Part shown: positions 31,698 through 42,649 of the stretch, piece by piece
Numbering within the stretch: position 1 is the first letter of the stretch
Layout: each line of letters starts with the position of its first letter
Source of the DNA: Anthoceros angustus
Taxonomy: Eukaryota > Streptophyta > Anthocerotopsida > Anthocerotales > Anthocerotaceae
Assembly: GCA_010909165.1 (NCBI GenBank)
Contig: MU008166.1
Location: 806,001 to 870,000, forward strand
Direction: 5' to 3'
Length of the DNA: 64,000 nucleotides
Notes under the pieces: generated by a model
What the model was told of the DNA's origin: nothing
Database searches by the model: none
What the model saw: the letters and a program-made list of their open reading frames with translations, nothing else
Position numbers and translations under genes: made by a program

Positions 31698-33919
31698 GAT
31701 GTTGCGAAATAGTTGGGTTGCAGATTGCTGGAGAGAATCTAGGTGTGACCTCACGGAGAAGTCAGGAATGTGAAAGGCTGAATGGTCTAGACTGTTACTG
31801 CAAGTCCTCTGGGAAGCCAAACAAGGATGTCGCCCAAATTGGAGGCTGGTGCTTTATAAGGTATGTCTTCCAGTTCGGAAGATCACCAATTCAGGTGGGC
31901 ATCCAGACGGTAGGAGTTGACATTGACAACTGTTAAGAGCCGGGATTGGGAGCGTGATATACCCACCAACTGGCAGACGGGCTACTTTTAACATCTTGCA
32001 AGGTTCCTTTGGAAGGTGGGACTGGTTAAGCATGGGAGATGCAGCCATTTCTTGGGTCGGTCTTCACCTATGTGCATAAGGGAACAGTTGAACAGCCCTG
32101 ATTTCAATTATGACAGCAAATGTCAATATCAATCACCAACACGGCAGTCAGTCACACCGTGTGTCGCCATCCATCACCAAAAACTGTTCTTCTCGCTTTC
32201 CTCCTGAGAATGACGGCTGTGAAACTTATGCTCCGTATGTTGTATGTATACAAAAGCTGGGCTCAATCTTCCTCAGCAACATGCGCACACGTTAGACACT
32301 GAATATTGCAACCCTTCCCGACGATTTTAGCGAAAGCGTTCTTATGGCACAAGAAGTGATTTACCACAGCACTCAATTGCAATGTATGTCGATGTCAAAG
32401 CACGAGAGCGTTTCTTGTGCTGTGCAGAAGGACTAGGAACAGCTTTTCCACGTTCCAGCTTTCAAACTTCGTTCAGACTGCGTTTCAGGCCTCTTGCGGT
32501 GGAATCCACAAGAGCCACTTCGAAACCGTTGTGAATTTCTGCAACCCTATGAGTCCCCAGTCCAAAGCTTGGCCAACAACAGGACATTCCACAAACTCCG
32601 TACCAACATATACTCGCTCAGCTGATGGTAGCAGGATGCAATAAAATTGAAGACTGATCAGCGCTCTTGTAAGCACTGAAGCTCTTTTAAAAAGCCTCAA
32701 CCGCACTCCACAGAGCCATGATGGTAACTGTGAGCGTTTGCAATCAGCTTTGCGGGAATCCGTGCAGCATCGTTCAGGAACAGGCCTGTGTCCAGCCTTC
32801 TTGCAATGTATTGAAGGTGACAGGATGAAGCCTGAGAACAGCAACAGGGAAAGCAAATCTGCTGTGGTCCAATAGCACTCCAAAAGATGGAACCTCGGTC
32901 AGACACTCACAGCAGAACAGGCTTCGAAGCACTTCAGAAGGTTAGGAAGGACTTCAGACGCTTAGGCCCCAAGAGGAAATAATAGAGACAGACTGTCCAT
33001 GTGATGTCTGTCAAGCACTCTGGAAATCCAGACCTGTAGGAGAGGATGCCAACATGGCCGGAGGCTGATGCTCTAGAAGGCTGGCTTGCCATACAAGTTC
33101 ACTAGTGTTGATGGATCACGGCCCACCGGTAGTCCCTCTGGAACAAAGCTGATAACTGTCCTTGTTACAAGCTTCCCTGCATGTGGGCTGGTGACCGTTC
33201 CATCTTCTAAGACACCTTATTGCTTATAACACAACTGTCTACCATAGATTTGTGTCATTCCTTTGCCATTGCAAATTATGCGATCTCTCCAGAGTTTCGA
33301 GATGATAAAAGGTGGGACTTGTTAAGCACACACACTTCACTTGCCGATCTAAAGATCCCCACCCATCTCCAAGGCGGTACAGTGGGTATATTGTGCCCGT
33401 TTTCTAAACAGGTATCTACTCGGAATCTCCCAAATAGAACAATAAACATATACGCTATATCTATTGTGATGGTTTTTTGATATTGAAACCTACTAAGGTT
33501 CGGTTCGTCCTCCTTGAAAATTGTCCAGCTAGCGCATCGAGAAGGGAAAGTTAGTACCTCTATATATATGCATGCTACGGGGCTAAAGCTAAAGGGAAGT
33601 TAGTACGAAGAAAAGAGTTAGGCCTTCGAGGGCAAACGTTTAAGTCAATTTATCCTCTAGTAGCTGTTGGCCCTAAAAAGTTTGTCGAGGTAGCTCGTTT
33701 TTCAAGCCGCCTCTCCTTCACACTCTTTCTTTTTGGGCGTGTCGTTGACGCGTGACGGGCTTGCCTCCTTGCTCGCGCTGCGTCATTTGGTCTCGCTGGT
33801 GAGATTTTGGCTTCTCCGTTTGTTCAAGCTCAAGAGTTTTTTTTTTTGTTGCAGTGAATGGCACTCATTCCGCTTGTTACTTGTTCGGATGTTCGATCAG
33901 GTGCAGTAGTCTGTAAGCC
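31698..33919. other. Intergenic region without a supported gene
   Basis: It holds the upstream region of the protease gene (minus) and that of eS28 (plus). A minus-strand frame at 32485-32883 begins with a signal-like stretch but has no family features; I do not call it. Nothing else with clear structure. Confidence 0.5.
33799..33854 (+). other. Probable short 5' UTR intron of the eS28 gene
   Basis: Donor CGCTG|GTGAGAT at 33799 and acceptor after a T-rich tract (TTTTTTTTGTTGCAG) at 33854 enclose 56 bp, 65 bp upstream of the ATG. 5' UTR introns are common in plant ribosomal protein genes. Inferred from consensus only. Confidence 0.55.
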
Positions 33920-34117
33920 ATGGATTCATCTGTGAAGCTGGCGGTCGTGGTTAAGGTGATTGGGCGCACGGGTTCCAGGGGACAGGTCACCCAGGTGCGT
34001 GTGAAGTTTCTGGATGACCAGAACCGGCTGATCATGAGAAACGTAAAGGGGCCGGTCCGAGAAGGTGACATCCTCACTCTGCTTGAGTCGGAGAGGGAGG
34101 CAAGGAGGCTTCGGTGA
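33920..34117 (+). CDS. RPS28: 40S ribosomal protein eS28
   Basis: Complete 65-aa frame, the usual length for eS28. The sequence carries the family blocks [48 protein letters not shown] and ends EARRLR. The protein is part of the small ribosomal subunit near the mRNA exit/E-site region. The coding part is intronless; a 5' UTR intron is likely just upstream. No sign of decay, and codon use is ordinary. Confidence 0.97.
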   Translation: MDSSVKLAVVVKVIGRTGSRGQVTQVRVKFLDDQNRLIMRNVKGPVREGDILTLLESEREARRLR

Positions 34118-35679
34118 TGCGAGGTGTTGGACTGGATGGCTAGGGTTTTGACAGTCCATCCGTTGTCAGCGGCAACAGCGATAAAGAGCGGGGTCCCTTT
34201 ATTATTTGGTGTCGTGGAAGAGGACTGTCGGAGTTGCAGACCGTGGATAGGAGTTTCATGGTGTAGAGCCTGAGTCATCAGGCGTCACTTGAGTTTTGTA
34301 GTGTAATTTTGGTGGTTGTCTCAAGGGCAGCCAGAGAAATTGAGAGGTGTGAATTCGCATCCTTGTTTCCTTTGGAATGGTTGAGTCGATCGTGCTATGG
34401 CTGATTCGAGAACGGGCCCTGTTTCATGCCCCGGTGATTAGGGTTGGCTTGTTTTGAATATCCGCACTCTTTGACGTCCTCTGAAGTGGGCACAGTAGGG
34501 TTGTATGGTGGTGGTCAGTAAGCGGACCTGATCAAACCAGCGATATCGACTTTCCACCGATCAAGGTATCCGTTCACTATTTCTGAAGGGGAGCCAGAGA
34601 AATTGAGAGATGTGAATTCGCACTCTTGTTTCATTTCGAATGGTAGAGTTGATCGTGCTACGGCTGGTTCAAGAATGGGCCCTAGGGCGTCTCAGGCCCG
34701 GTGATTAGGGTTGGCTTGTTCTGAATACCCGCCCTCTTGACTGGTGATCAGCAAGCGGAGCTGATCTAACCAGCAATATCGACTTTCCACCAAACAGGAC
34801 ACCCGGAACCACGGCGAAACAAGCTGGGCTCAAACCGGACGTGATGAAACAGGTTTTGGATCAGATGATTCCCACGGTATCGAGGGACCGTGTTCGATGA
34901 TTCTCGAAAATGTAGAAGTAACCTCTACCACCCTGTGTCGATCTCTAGCACCCTATATCAATGTCTAGCACCCTATATCAATCTCTAGCACCCTATGGCA
35001 CCCTTGTCTCTGAGGTCAGGTCAGACGAAGGTAGCTCGGGGCCTGCCTTGCCTCCTGTTGCTACGGCATGTGCATTTCCAGCTAGGTTCCTCTGTCCCAA
35101 TCTCTATTCAAACGCAGCCTGCCATAACAACGAATGACTAGAAGCTAGAACATGGAATGCTCTCGTTTACCTCCACTGACCGATACAGTACTTCGTACCA
35201 TTTCACAGTACTTCGTACCATTTCACAGGGCTTCTCTGTCCGAAATAGCACCCCGAAACGCTTATGGTAGTTGTTGCTCCCTTGCAGATTTCAAGGATTG
35301 ATTGATTTCCAAATAACAATCAGAATTCAGCGTCATGGACGAGACATGAATTTACATACAAGTTAGGTCCAACCATCATGGTCGCGACCTCATATTCCTA
35401 GGCCAACAAGCAGGTCCTTCACCATCAACCGTTAGTACCTCCCACTTGAATGTCCAAAAAAAGGGCCCCAGTTCCCTGACCAGATCCCCACAACTCTGAA
35501 GGGTCCTTCCCAGCCAGACCCTGATCAGAGGAAAAACCTGAGCATCCATCGTGCCCAGCAAAAACGACACTACTCAGGTGTCAAAAAATCCCCAGTGCAA
35601 GCCCATCTTCTAGGCTCCACTTACACAGACGCAAGCTCATTCTTAACGCAGAGAAAAAACCCAGTTCCCCGGGTCCAAG
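34118..35679. repeat. Intergenic region with direct repeats downstream of eS28
   Basis: A segment of about 210-240 bp is duplicated: AGCCAGAGAAATTGAGAG.TGTGAATTCGCA... at 34325-34563 and 34589-34794, both ending CCAGC.ATATCGACTTTCCACC. A 20-bp unit (ATCTCTAGCACCCTATATCA) repeats three times at 34941-35000. A second 20-bp unit (CAGTACTTCGTACCATTTCA) occurs twice at 35186-35225. No gene seen. Confidence 0.8.
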
Positions 35680-38027
35680 TCATTCGCGTGGAATAAGCAA
35701 AAGGCTTGAGAGCGTCAAGTTAGAACTTGTGGTGAGCTTTTGTTCAACATCATTACCAGGTTGTACCTGCAAATTCCAGACCTTTGCCTCAGAATCCTTG
35801 CCTAAGCAAACAGTGAGGCAGGAAGGGCTACCTGCAATCAGACCAGTTCACTCCTTACCGTAAACTGCTGTAAAATGCAGGAAATAAGTGTCATCATTTG
35901 CTGTGTTGCAGCATCCTGGCCAACACAACATCTTGGACCCGAGCCATATGTCATGTACAGAAGACTTGAGCCAGGTTTCTGGAAAGCTGGCCTGCCTGTC
36001 TCCAGAACACCATCAACATTACCTTCCATACCAGTACACGCTCAGAGCCACGGTATCCAATACAGCATCCAACAGTCAGAATGGCCCGGTGTAACTGCAC
36101 TGTGCCAAGTTATAAAGCCAAAACACCTACCTGACTCCAAACCCCGGTTCTCGTTAGGAAGGGCAGTAGATCCTGAACCAGATTCTGACTGGTTGGAACT
36201 CTGGACGGCAGGCGCTGAGAGGAATCTCTCAGGACGAAATTCACTGGCATCCTGACCAGATTCTTGGGTGTCCGTCTGCAGCAATTCAACTGGGACAGAC
36301 AAAATAGCTCCCGCTGGCAGAACAGTGTCCCCTAGCTGCAAATCTGCGTGAAGGCATAGACTTGTGGACAGCTGAACGACACGGAAACTCACACGGTAGT
36401 ATACTAACATATCAGTACCAAACACCTAAATGCCATGTGCTGTGCTACCCTCTACCACCCTTCAGTTGTACTCACCACGGTCCAATGAACACCTAGACAC
36501 CACAGGCCCGCCCGGGGTAAGCCGCGAAGACTCATATAGTGCAGCCTTCAAGTAATGCATCTCCCTAATATTTGCTGCAGTGGGAACGTTCCCTTTGCAA
36601 ATCCCTTCAATCTCTGCGTGGACCTATATTCACAAAGACATCATAGTGTTTTAAAGCACAGACACATTGGAGGCTGACACTACACAACCCGCATAACAAG
36701 AGGTGGGTGAAATGTGGACCTTAGCTTGGACGTCAGGCTCATGTGCAAGTCTTGTCAGAAGGCCATTCATGACGGTTCCAACAGTCCTCAGGCCATGATA
36801 TAGGACAGCCATGACGTGTCCTCTCACCTCATCAGGCGGCATGACGCAAACACTAGGGTCAGCAGGGCGACAAACTAAGTCCTTGATGAAAGGAACATAT
36901 TTGTCTCCACCGGACGCAACAATTGCATCCACTTCATCCAGGTAACAGACCCGTTGATTCACGTCCCCCCTCCTCTGCATCCTTTGCTGCCTACTCAAAC
37001 CCATGATGTCTTCTGCTAAGGCTTGTAACCTCCTACACATCTTCCTGTACTTCCAGTACTCTCTACTCCAGAAAGGCACGACATTGTACTTGGCCCAGAG
37101 ACATGTCTGGGATGAGGTTTCCTCCATCGCACTTTCAAACTCCTGGGCACCGGGCCAGACGAAGAAGCTCTCACCAAAGAGAAACACACATAACGAAGCA
37201 AATGCCATGTGCTGTGCTACCCTTCTGCTGTCCACTGCCCATCCATCTTTCCCAGGCTGGGCCCAATCCTTAACCTGGAAGGCAACCTTCACAGAAATAG
37301 GATGCACGGATTCCACAAGCTTTCCCGTCAGGTGCTCATACAGGTAGAAACGCTTCTGCTTAACCTGCCATAACCATTACACCAGGATGAGAAGAACTCC
37401 ACCGAATCCTTCCACGAAGGCAAAATTAAATGCTCAACAAACCTGAGAATACGAGGCTGTGCAAAGATTTCCTTTCCCGAAAGCATTCTCCACCGCTTTA
37501 CAAATTCTTCTTTCTCGGTCCTTGGCACGGAGCAGCATCTCCTCAGCCAGCTTCCGATCCTTGAGCGAGACAAGCGCCCTAGAAGGCCCAAGCCACACCC
37601 TCACAACAGGACCATACGCCTTATGCAAGGCCCGAAAGTACTCTGCAACCAAGGCACCCTGTCACGCACCAGGTCCAACCACGCACACTCAACGATTTGA
37701 CAACCCTTCACAAGACCCAGTACCTGTAAGGTTCTCGCAGTTTGCATGCTTAGAGAAGTGGGAAGCCGGGGGCCCTGGCAGCCGGCTCGCCTTGATCCAC
37801 AGCAGCCCCAAGCTCACCAGCCTCTTGCTCAGAACCCACGTCACAAAGAAAAAGGCAGCCCAGAGAAGAACATTAATCTCCAGCACGGCATACTGCCACA
37901 TGAGCACAGTTCCCGCAGACGAGTCGTTCTTCTTGGCACATTTGAGAATCCAGCTCGTGTTGATCGTGAACGCTGACACGCCCTCCTGCTCCATAGAGAG
38001 CGGGAGCTCCCAGCCCTCTCCGTACAT
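35680..38027 (-). CDS. Cytochrome P450 monooxygenase
   Basis: Seven exons: 38027-37724, 37642-37443, 37364-36720, 36623-36476, 36343-36131, 35995-35859 and 35766-35680, giving 577 aa; all phases agree. There is an N-terminal membrane anchor (VLLWAAFFFVTWVLS) and a proline hinge (SRLPGPPAS). An N-terminal fold block follows (YGPVVRVWLGPSRALVSL, FGKGNLCTASYSQ). The I helix reads VLYHGLRTVGTVMNGLL, with Arg where most P450s have Asp/Glu before the conserved Thr. The K helix is ALYESSRL (ExxR), then FRPERFLS. The haem loop is YGSGPRCCVG: Cys527 is the ligand and Tyr replaces the usual Phe. It is probably an ER-bound oxygenase needing a P450 reductase. Clan and substrate are not assigned; parts recall CYP78-like enzymes. 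It is divergent from the AlgH-like gene, 706 bp apart. Confidence 0.88.
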
Positions 38028-38733
38028 CGCCCAGCAAGGGCCCGGGCCACAGCCTCCCACGGCACGGCTCAGGAATTCTCACACAATCACATGCCCACCA
38101 GCCCAATCCATTCCCTGTAGTTGCAGCACCCGACAAGCTTCCTTCCCCCCAATTGCACGCTGAAAGGAATCCAGCATCCCAGAGTGGTGGCTGCAACGGA
38201 GAGGGTGCGAGCAGGAGGAGATGGTTCGAAAACTCGTGACGAAGAGCGACCTCGACCTCACAAGCATCTGCCACACGGGCTACGTCTGAGACGGGTGCAT
38301 TCCTGGCTGACATGCTATTTTTACACACACCCGGCTGTCGAGCTTTTCCAGGGCTCTTCTCTCGATTTCACATCGGGCCTTTACGTTCTCACACAATGTA
38401 GCCTCCATCCTAAAGATGTGCGTGATCAGAACAGAGCTCCTCTTGAGTGGGTAGATCATTAATGAGATGCGGTAAAAGGGACGCACTGTTCATCAGAAAG
38501 AAAGGGAGAAAGAGCTTCTTTCTCTTCTGCGCATAAGATATTTTATGTTGGTGACGCACGGCAGTGGATTTGAGAGGTTGGCGAGCTCCCGGTCTGTCTG
38601 TCTTGCTTCCATGGCGGACCGCAAGCCCCGAAGATGTGCGGAAAGGGCAGAGTTCTGTGAGGTGTAGGGAGTTGACGATGCGTGCTCGCGATTGACAGGA
38701 GGCGCGAGCGGACGGCGTGCTGAGGACTGTGCG
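38028..38733. promoter_or_regulatory. Shared upstream region of divergent P450 and AlgH-like genes
   Basis: The two ATGs face away from each other and are separated by 706 bp. Both 5' UTRs and promoters must lie here. I see no convincing TATA box and no separate gene; the frames present are shadows or chance. Confidence 0.5.
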
Positions 38734-39675
38734 ATGGCGGCTCGTGTGGGGGCAGGAATTCAAGCGGGTGGTGCAGCGGCTTCTTTGGCGACGCCTTCCG
38801 GGAGCTTGCAACGGACGAGCAGGAGTTCTGCCTTCTTCCGGCCTAGGACGGGGTGCACGCTGAGATTGGCAGCCTCGTCGTCCAGCTCCACGGCCTGGAG
38901 TGAGCGGAGGAGGACGTTCTCGTGTTCGTGTTCGGCGGAGCAGAGCGAGCCGGGCCCGAGTGGGAGCAAGGGCGGGAAGGAGGAGCCTCCGGAGGATGAG
39001 GACGATGATCTGTTGGCTAAGGTACAGGGAATCGACTGGCGGGCGTTCCGGGCGAGGCTAGTGCAGGGGAGTGAGCTGCAACTGCAACCGCGCTGGGCGC
39101 ACCCGCTAGTGGAGCCGGAGAAAGGATGCCTGCTCATCGCGCATCCGACTGCCTTCGGCATCCGGCAGCCTTACTTCAACCAGGCCGTGATCTTCCTGTT
39201 CGCGCATGACAAGGAGGGGAGTGCGGGGTTCATCTTGAACCGGCCTACGGAGTACAAGCTAGGGCAGCTGGCGGGGTTTGAGAAGTACATGCCGGAGTTC
39301 TACCACTCGCCGTTGTACATGGGAGGGGATGTTGGGAACGATTTGACGCAGGTTATTCATGGCGTTCCGGAGATGGAGGATTCCAAGGAGATCATCCCGG
39401 GAGTTTACCTTGGGGGGTTTGGCCGGATCAAGGATAGCGTGAGTAAAGGAGTGAGCAAGGCCAGTGATTACCGCTGGTTTCTAGGCTACTGCGGCTGGCG
39501 GCCAGGGCAGCTGGAGAGGGAAGTGGCGCATGGTGTGTGGTACCTAGCATCCAGTTCCAAAGACATTGTGACTGACCAGTGCATCAAGCTTGAGAGGCCC
39601 CTCTGGAGGCAGGTCTTGGAGCTCATGGGAGGGCAGTATGCTGATATCTCGAAGCGGGCTTATGGTGAGATCTAG
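38734..39675 (+). CDS. AlgH/YqgE family protein (DUF179), probably chloroplast-targeted
   Basis: Intronless, 313 aa from MAARVGAGIQ. The first ~75 residues are rich in Ala, Ser and Arg with few acidic residues, like a plastid transit peptide. An acidic linker (EEPPEDEDDD) follows. The domain then shows the AlgH/YqgE pattern: GCLLIAHPTAF, FNQAVIFLFAHD..GSAGFILNRPT, YMGGDVG, VIHGVPEMEDS.EIIPGVYLGG, and FLGYCGWRPGQLEREVAHG.W. Plants carry several such proteins in plastids. The biochemical role is unknown; the bacterial members have been tied to transcriptional regulation but no activity is established. Length and completeness fit the plant family. Confidence 0.92.
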   Translation: MAARVGAGIQAGGAAASLATPSGSLQRTSRSSAFFRPRTGCTLRLAASSSSSTAWSERRRTFSCSCSAEQSEPGPSGSKGGKEEPPEDEDDDLLAKVQGIDWRAFRARLVQGSELQLQPRWAHPLVEPEKGCLLIAHPTAFGIRQPYFNQAVIFLFAHDKEGSAGFILNRPTEYKLGQLAGFEKYMPEFYHSPLYMGGDVGNDLTQVIHGVPEMEDSKEIIPGVYLGGFGRIKDSVSKGVSKASDYRWFLGYCGWRPGQLEREVAHGVWYLASSSKDIVTDQCIKLERPLWRQVLELMGGQYADISKRAYGEI

Positions 39676-40334
39676 CCAAAGCTCGCTTCAGCAGGTGCAG
39701 TGTTTCCGTCAAATAATCCTGACTCGTCCTATTTATTCCTTTACGATGTATCATATAATGGGGAGGGGAGTGTGGTTGTTCACGTCGACAAGCTGTAGAT
39801 AGTTTTGTGTAAGCTACCCTTGAGGTGCTTTGTTTCCGTAGACTGAATGTGGCCTGGTTATAGTCATCAATGAGTGTTTGGTCTGTTCTGAGCTTTGCTG
39901 CCAGACTTGCTGGACAACATTAGCCAGCTGCTGGTTTCCTCAAGCGGACGGGCTGGACCTCAACGACATCCTCCAGCACTGAAGGGCCGAAATTGTCGTT
40001 CTCTGGATGGCTTTCCCAATTTGAAACGTTGAACAGCAATGTGAAGGTGCAGGAACAGACCACTCCTGACTGTATTTGAAGACGAATACGGAACACTATG
40101 ATGAAATCCAGTGAACTGAAGAGTCCACCGGGACAAAGAGATCAGGGACATCGTGAAATCCTTAGGTGGCAAGCTGAAAACTCTGCTGTGTAGCGAAATA
40201 TTAACAATGACATCGTTTATCTGGACGGATAGAATCCACCCAAACAGAGGGTCCACCAGAGGCTCTCCTGTGTGGTTCCCTCAAGACGGGCTACAAGATG
40301 GGAACGTGCAAGTGAAGAATATACTACAGTGACA
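39676..40334. other. Intergenic, 3' ends of convergent genes
   Basis: Lies between the AlgH-like gene (plus) and the unknown serine-rich gene (minus). It should hold both 3' UTRs. No further structure seen. Confidence 0.5.
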
Positions 40335-42649
40335 TTATCCTGCATGAATTGATGTTATGCACGGTAGTACTCCGCACTGTACTGGAAACCTACTTGTCCA
40401 CACTGTTTGCGGTTGGGGCCGGGCCTGCGAAATCAGCGCAAGTGCCAATCTGGATCAGTGATGCTACTAAATTCAGAAGAAGACAAACATGTGCAAATTC
40501 CATGGCGGATGGTGCTGCCCAAAATGTATACCTTACTTTGGAGCTGTCAAATGATATGGCATCATCTTGGAAGTCCAGGGAGTTTTGCAATGCATGGCCA
40601 CCTGAATCATGCTCTCTCTTGTCCAACACCTCGCAGTCGATGTTAGGAGTCTTACTCGAATTAAAAAAGTCTTCAATGGAAGAAGAGTTGGTCCATCCAG
40701 AAGCCATCATATCTGCCTTGTCCAGAGTTTGCTTGAAGCGTGACCCGATCATGGTGTCTGAGGAGCTCTCGCTTGAACTTGATGAAGAGTCAATAGATGC
40801 TCTGCAGTCCATTGGCCTGGAGCTGGCTGAACTTGGGGAAGACTCCACGGATTCCACTTCCACGTCTCGAAACAAGGAGGGCGAGGGAGACGCACTTCTG
40901 TTGTTCATCACTGTGGTGCCGATACCGGCACTAGGTGATGTATGATAGAGCAGTGAGGGCTTGACAAAAGGGTCCACACTTTTGTTAGAAAGTTTCACTG
41001 CGGGAGAGAAAAGAATACTGGTAAGGCATGGAATTGCTCTCTGATCACACAGACTGCGAAGCAAAACAAACCAGGAGCTTACATTCGCTGGATGGGTGAG
41101 AGGGGGAGGCCTGAAGAGGAGGCAGTTTCCGACGGGAATCCAATGCCGGCAATGTTGGGCTCTCGATCGAGAAACTGAACCCAGCAGTTGCATTTGTATT
41201 CGCACTCGCATTCGCATTAGTGTAGGCATTTGCATTTGCAACAGGACTCTTCTTTGTTATCTCCTGAACAGTAAGGCATGCTCCATGGATCAGAGACAGT
41301 CGACATTCCTGAAAGGCAAAACAGCGAGAGATACGAGTCTGGACTGCTACCTCTGGAGTGGACGGTGCAGAAGCAACCGAACGATGCACAGCAGTGATCT
41401 TCCTCCCGTCCGCGTTCATCACATACTCCGTGGTGCTGTTGGTGACATTCACAATCCTGGGCGAGATTGTGGACCTGCCGATGCCAGCCTTTTGTTTGCC
41501 ACCGGGTGATTTGGTTTGGGTGTTCACTGGTCTCATGATACCTGTGGTTTCGGGTTCCGTGAGGTAGTTGGGAACAAAACTATGCACGTAGTCTATGGTT
41601 GTGTAGTGGGAGTTGGTGACCCTCACGTGACCTCCGTTGCAACTAGAGACAGTGTGCTGCTGATCGGCGATCTCAGTGTGACCTGAAACCCTGGGACGGA
41701 TGGAGTGGGCGAATACAGGTTCTGTGGTTCGAAGCACTGCGTTGTGTTCCACACCATCTTCAGCCTGTGAGGTGAATCCATTCGGGAAGTGGGAACCACC
41801 AGTCAGGTGACTCAGGGCCTCAGGTTGCTGAACCACAGTGACAGAGGTGATTCTGATGGCCTTGGGCTGGACTCCGCTGCCAATTCTGATGAGAGGCGGC
41901 TTGCCAACGCCTGTAGGTGGCGTAGCAGCTGCTGACTGGGGTGCTGAATTGGATGGCGCATATGCATCTGTGAAATGGAAGCCGGCTGGCCCAGGAGGGG
42001 TGTGTCTGCGTCCAGTTAATGGAGAGTTTGGAGCAGTAGCACACTTGCTCTGACTCGTCTGCAGAAAGGAGAGGTCATATGATCAGTACGCGGAGGAAAT
42101 GCCTGCCGTCAAAGTGCTCTACACTGTGAGGAAATGCCAAGCTACCTGATGAACATGACCTGCACTTTCTCCACCGCTGCTCCCACACTTCCCGTTAGCA
42201 TTGAAGAAACCTGGAGTTCCGGGAGAGGCTGTCAGTCTGTTCACCACCTCCTGGCCAGCAAATCCAAGCTCACTATCCTGATTTCGCTCGAGGTCTGCAG
42301 CAACAGAAGATACTGCAGTTCCTGACCACCCACTGCTTATCAACTGAGCAGGACTTGGGTGTGCTTTGCTGTTATCACATGCAATCTCATTGATTTCCTC
42401 GCCTGGTGTGCTCTTTCCTTCGGGGCTCTTGTGTAAGATGACGAGATTGGAGTGTGAGGATAACTCCGGACCATCAGGAGGCGATGCAGATCGACTGTTG
42501 CTGCATGATGAGTCAGTTGCAACGGCTGCAGTTGGCGCTGTGCTTGATACTGAAGCTGACTCTGGACTGCAAGAACTCGTTGCCGGCCTGCCTGATTTTT
42601 TCACAGGGTGAGGCTCCAAGACTATGGTCTTTGATACTTTGCAACCCAT
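40335..42649 (-). CDS. Unknown serine-rich protein with N-terminal MGCKVSK
   Basis: Four exons: 42649-42146, 42058-41083, 40997-40537 and 40424-40335, giving 676 aa; borders are GT-AG and phases close. The start MGCKVSKTIV has Gly2 and Cys3, a dual acylation signature, so plasma-membrane attachment is likely (inference). The rest is mostly low complexity: Ser/Pro/Thr-rich, with a short Asn-Ala repeat (ANANAYTNANASANTNAT, about 41210-41260) and an acidic-serine run (SIDSSSSSSESSSD). No catalytic or known binding domain is visible. Exon 2 may contain a further small intron near 41310-41345 (CAG|GAATGTCG is a possible acceptor), and the last exon is the weakest part of the model. Existence as a gene is supported by the long phase-matched exons. 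Confidence 0.68.

Noticed and set aside
32485-32883. Possible secreted protein with a signal-like start
   Set aside because: No homology features, no splice or promoter support, and the C-terminal half looks random.
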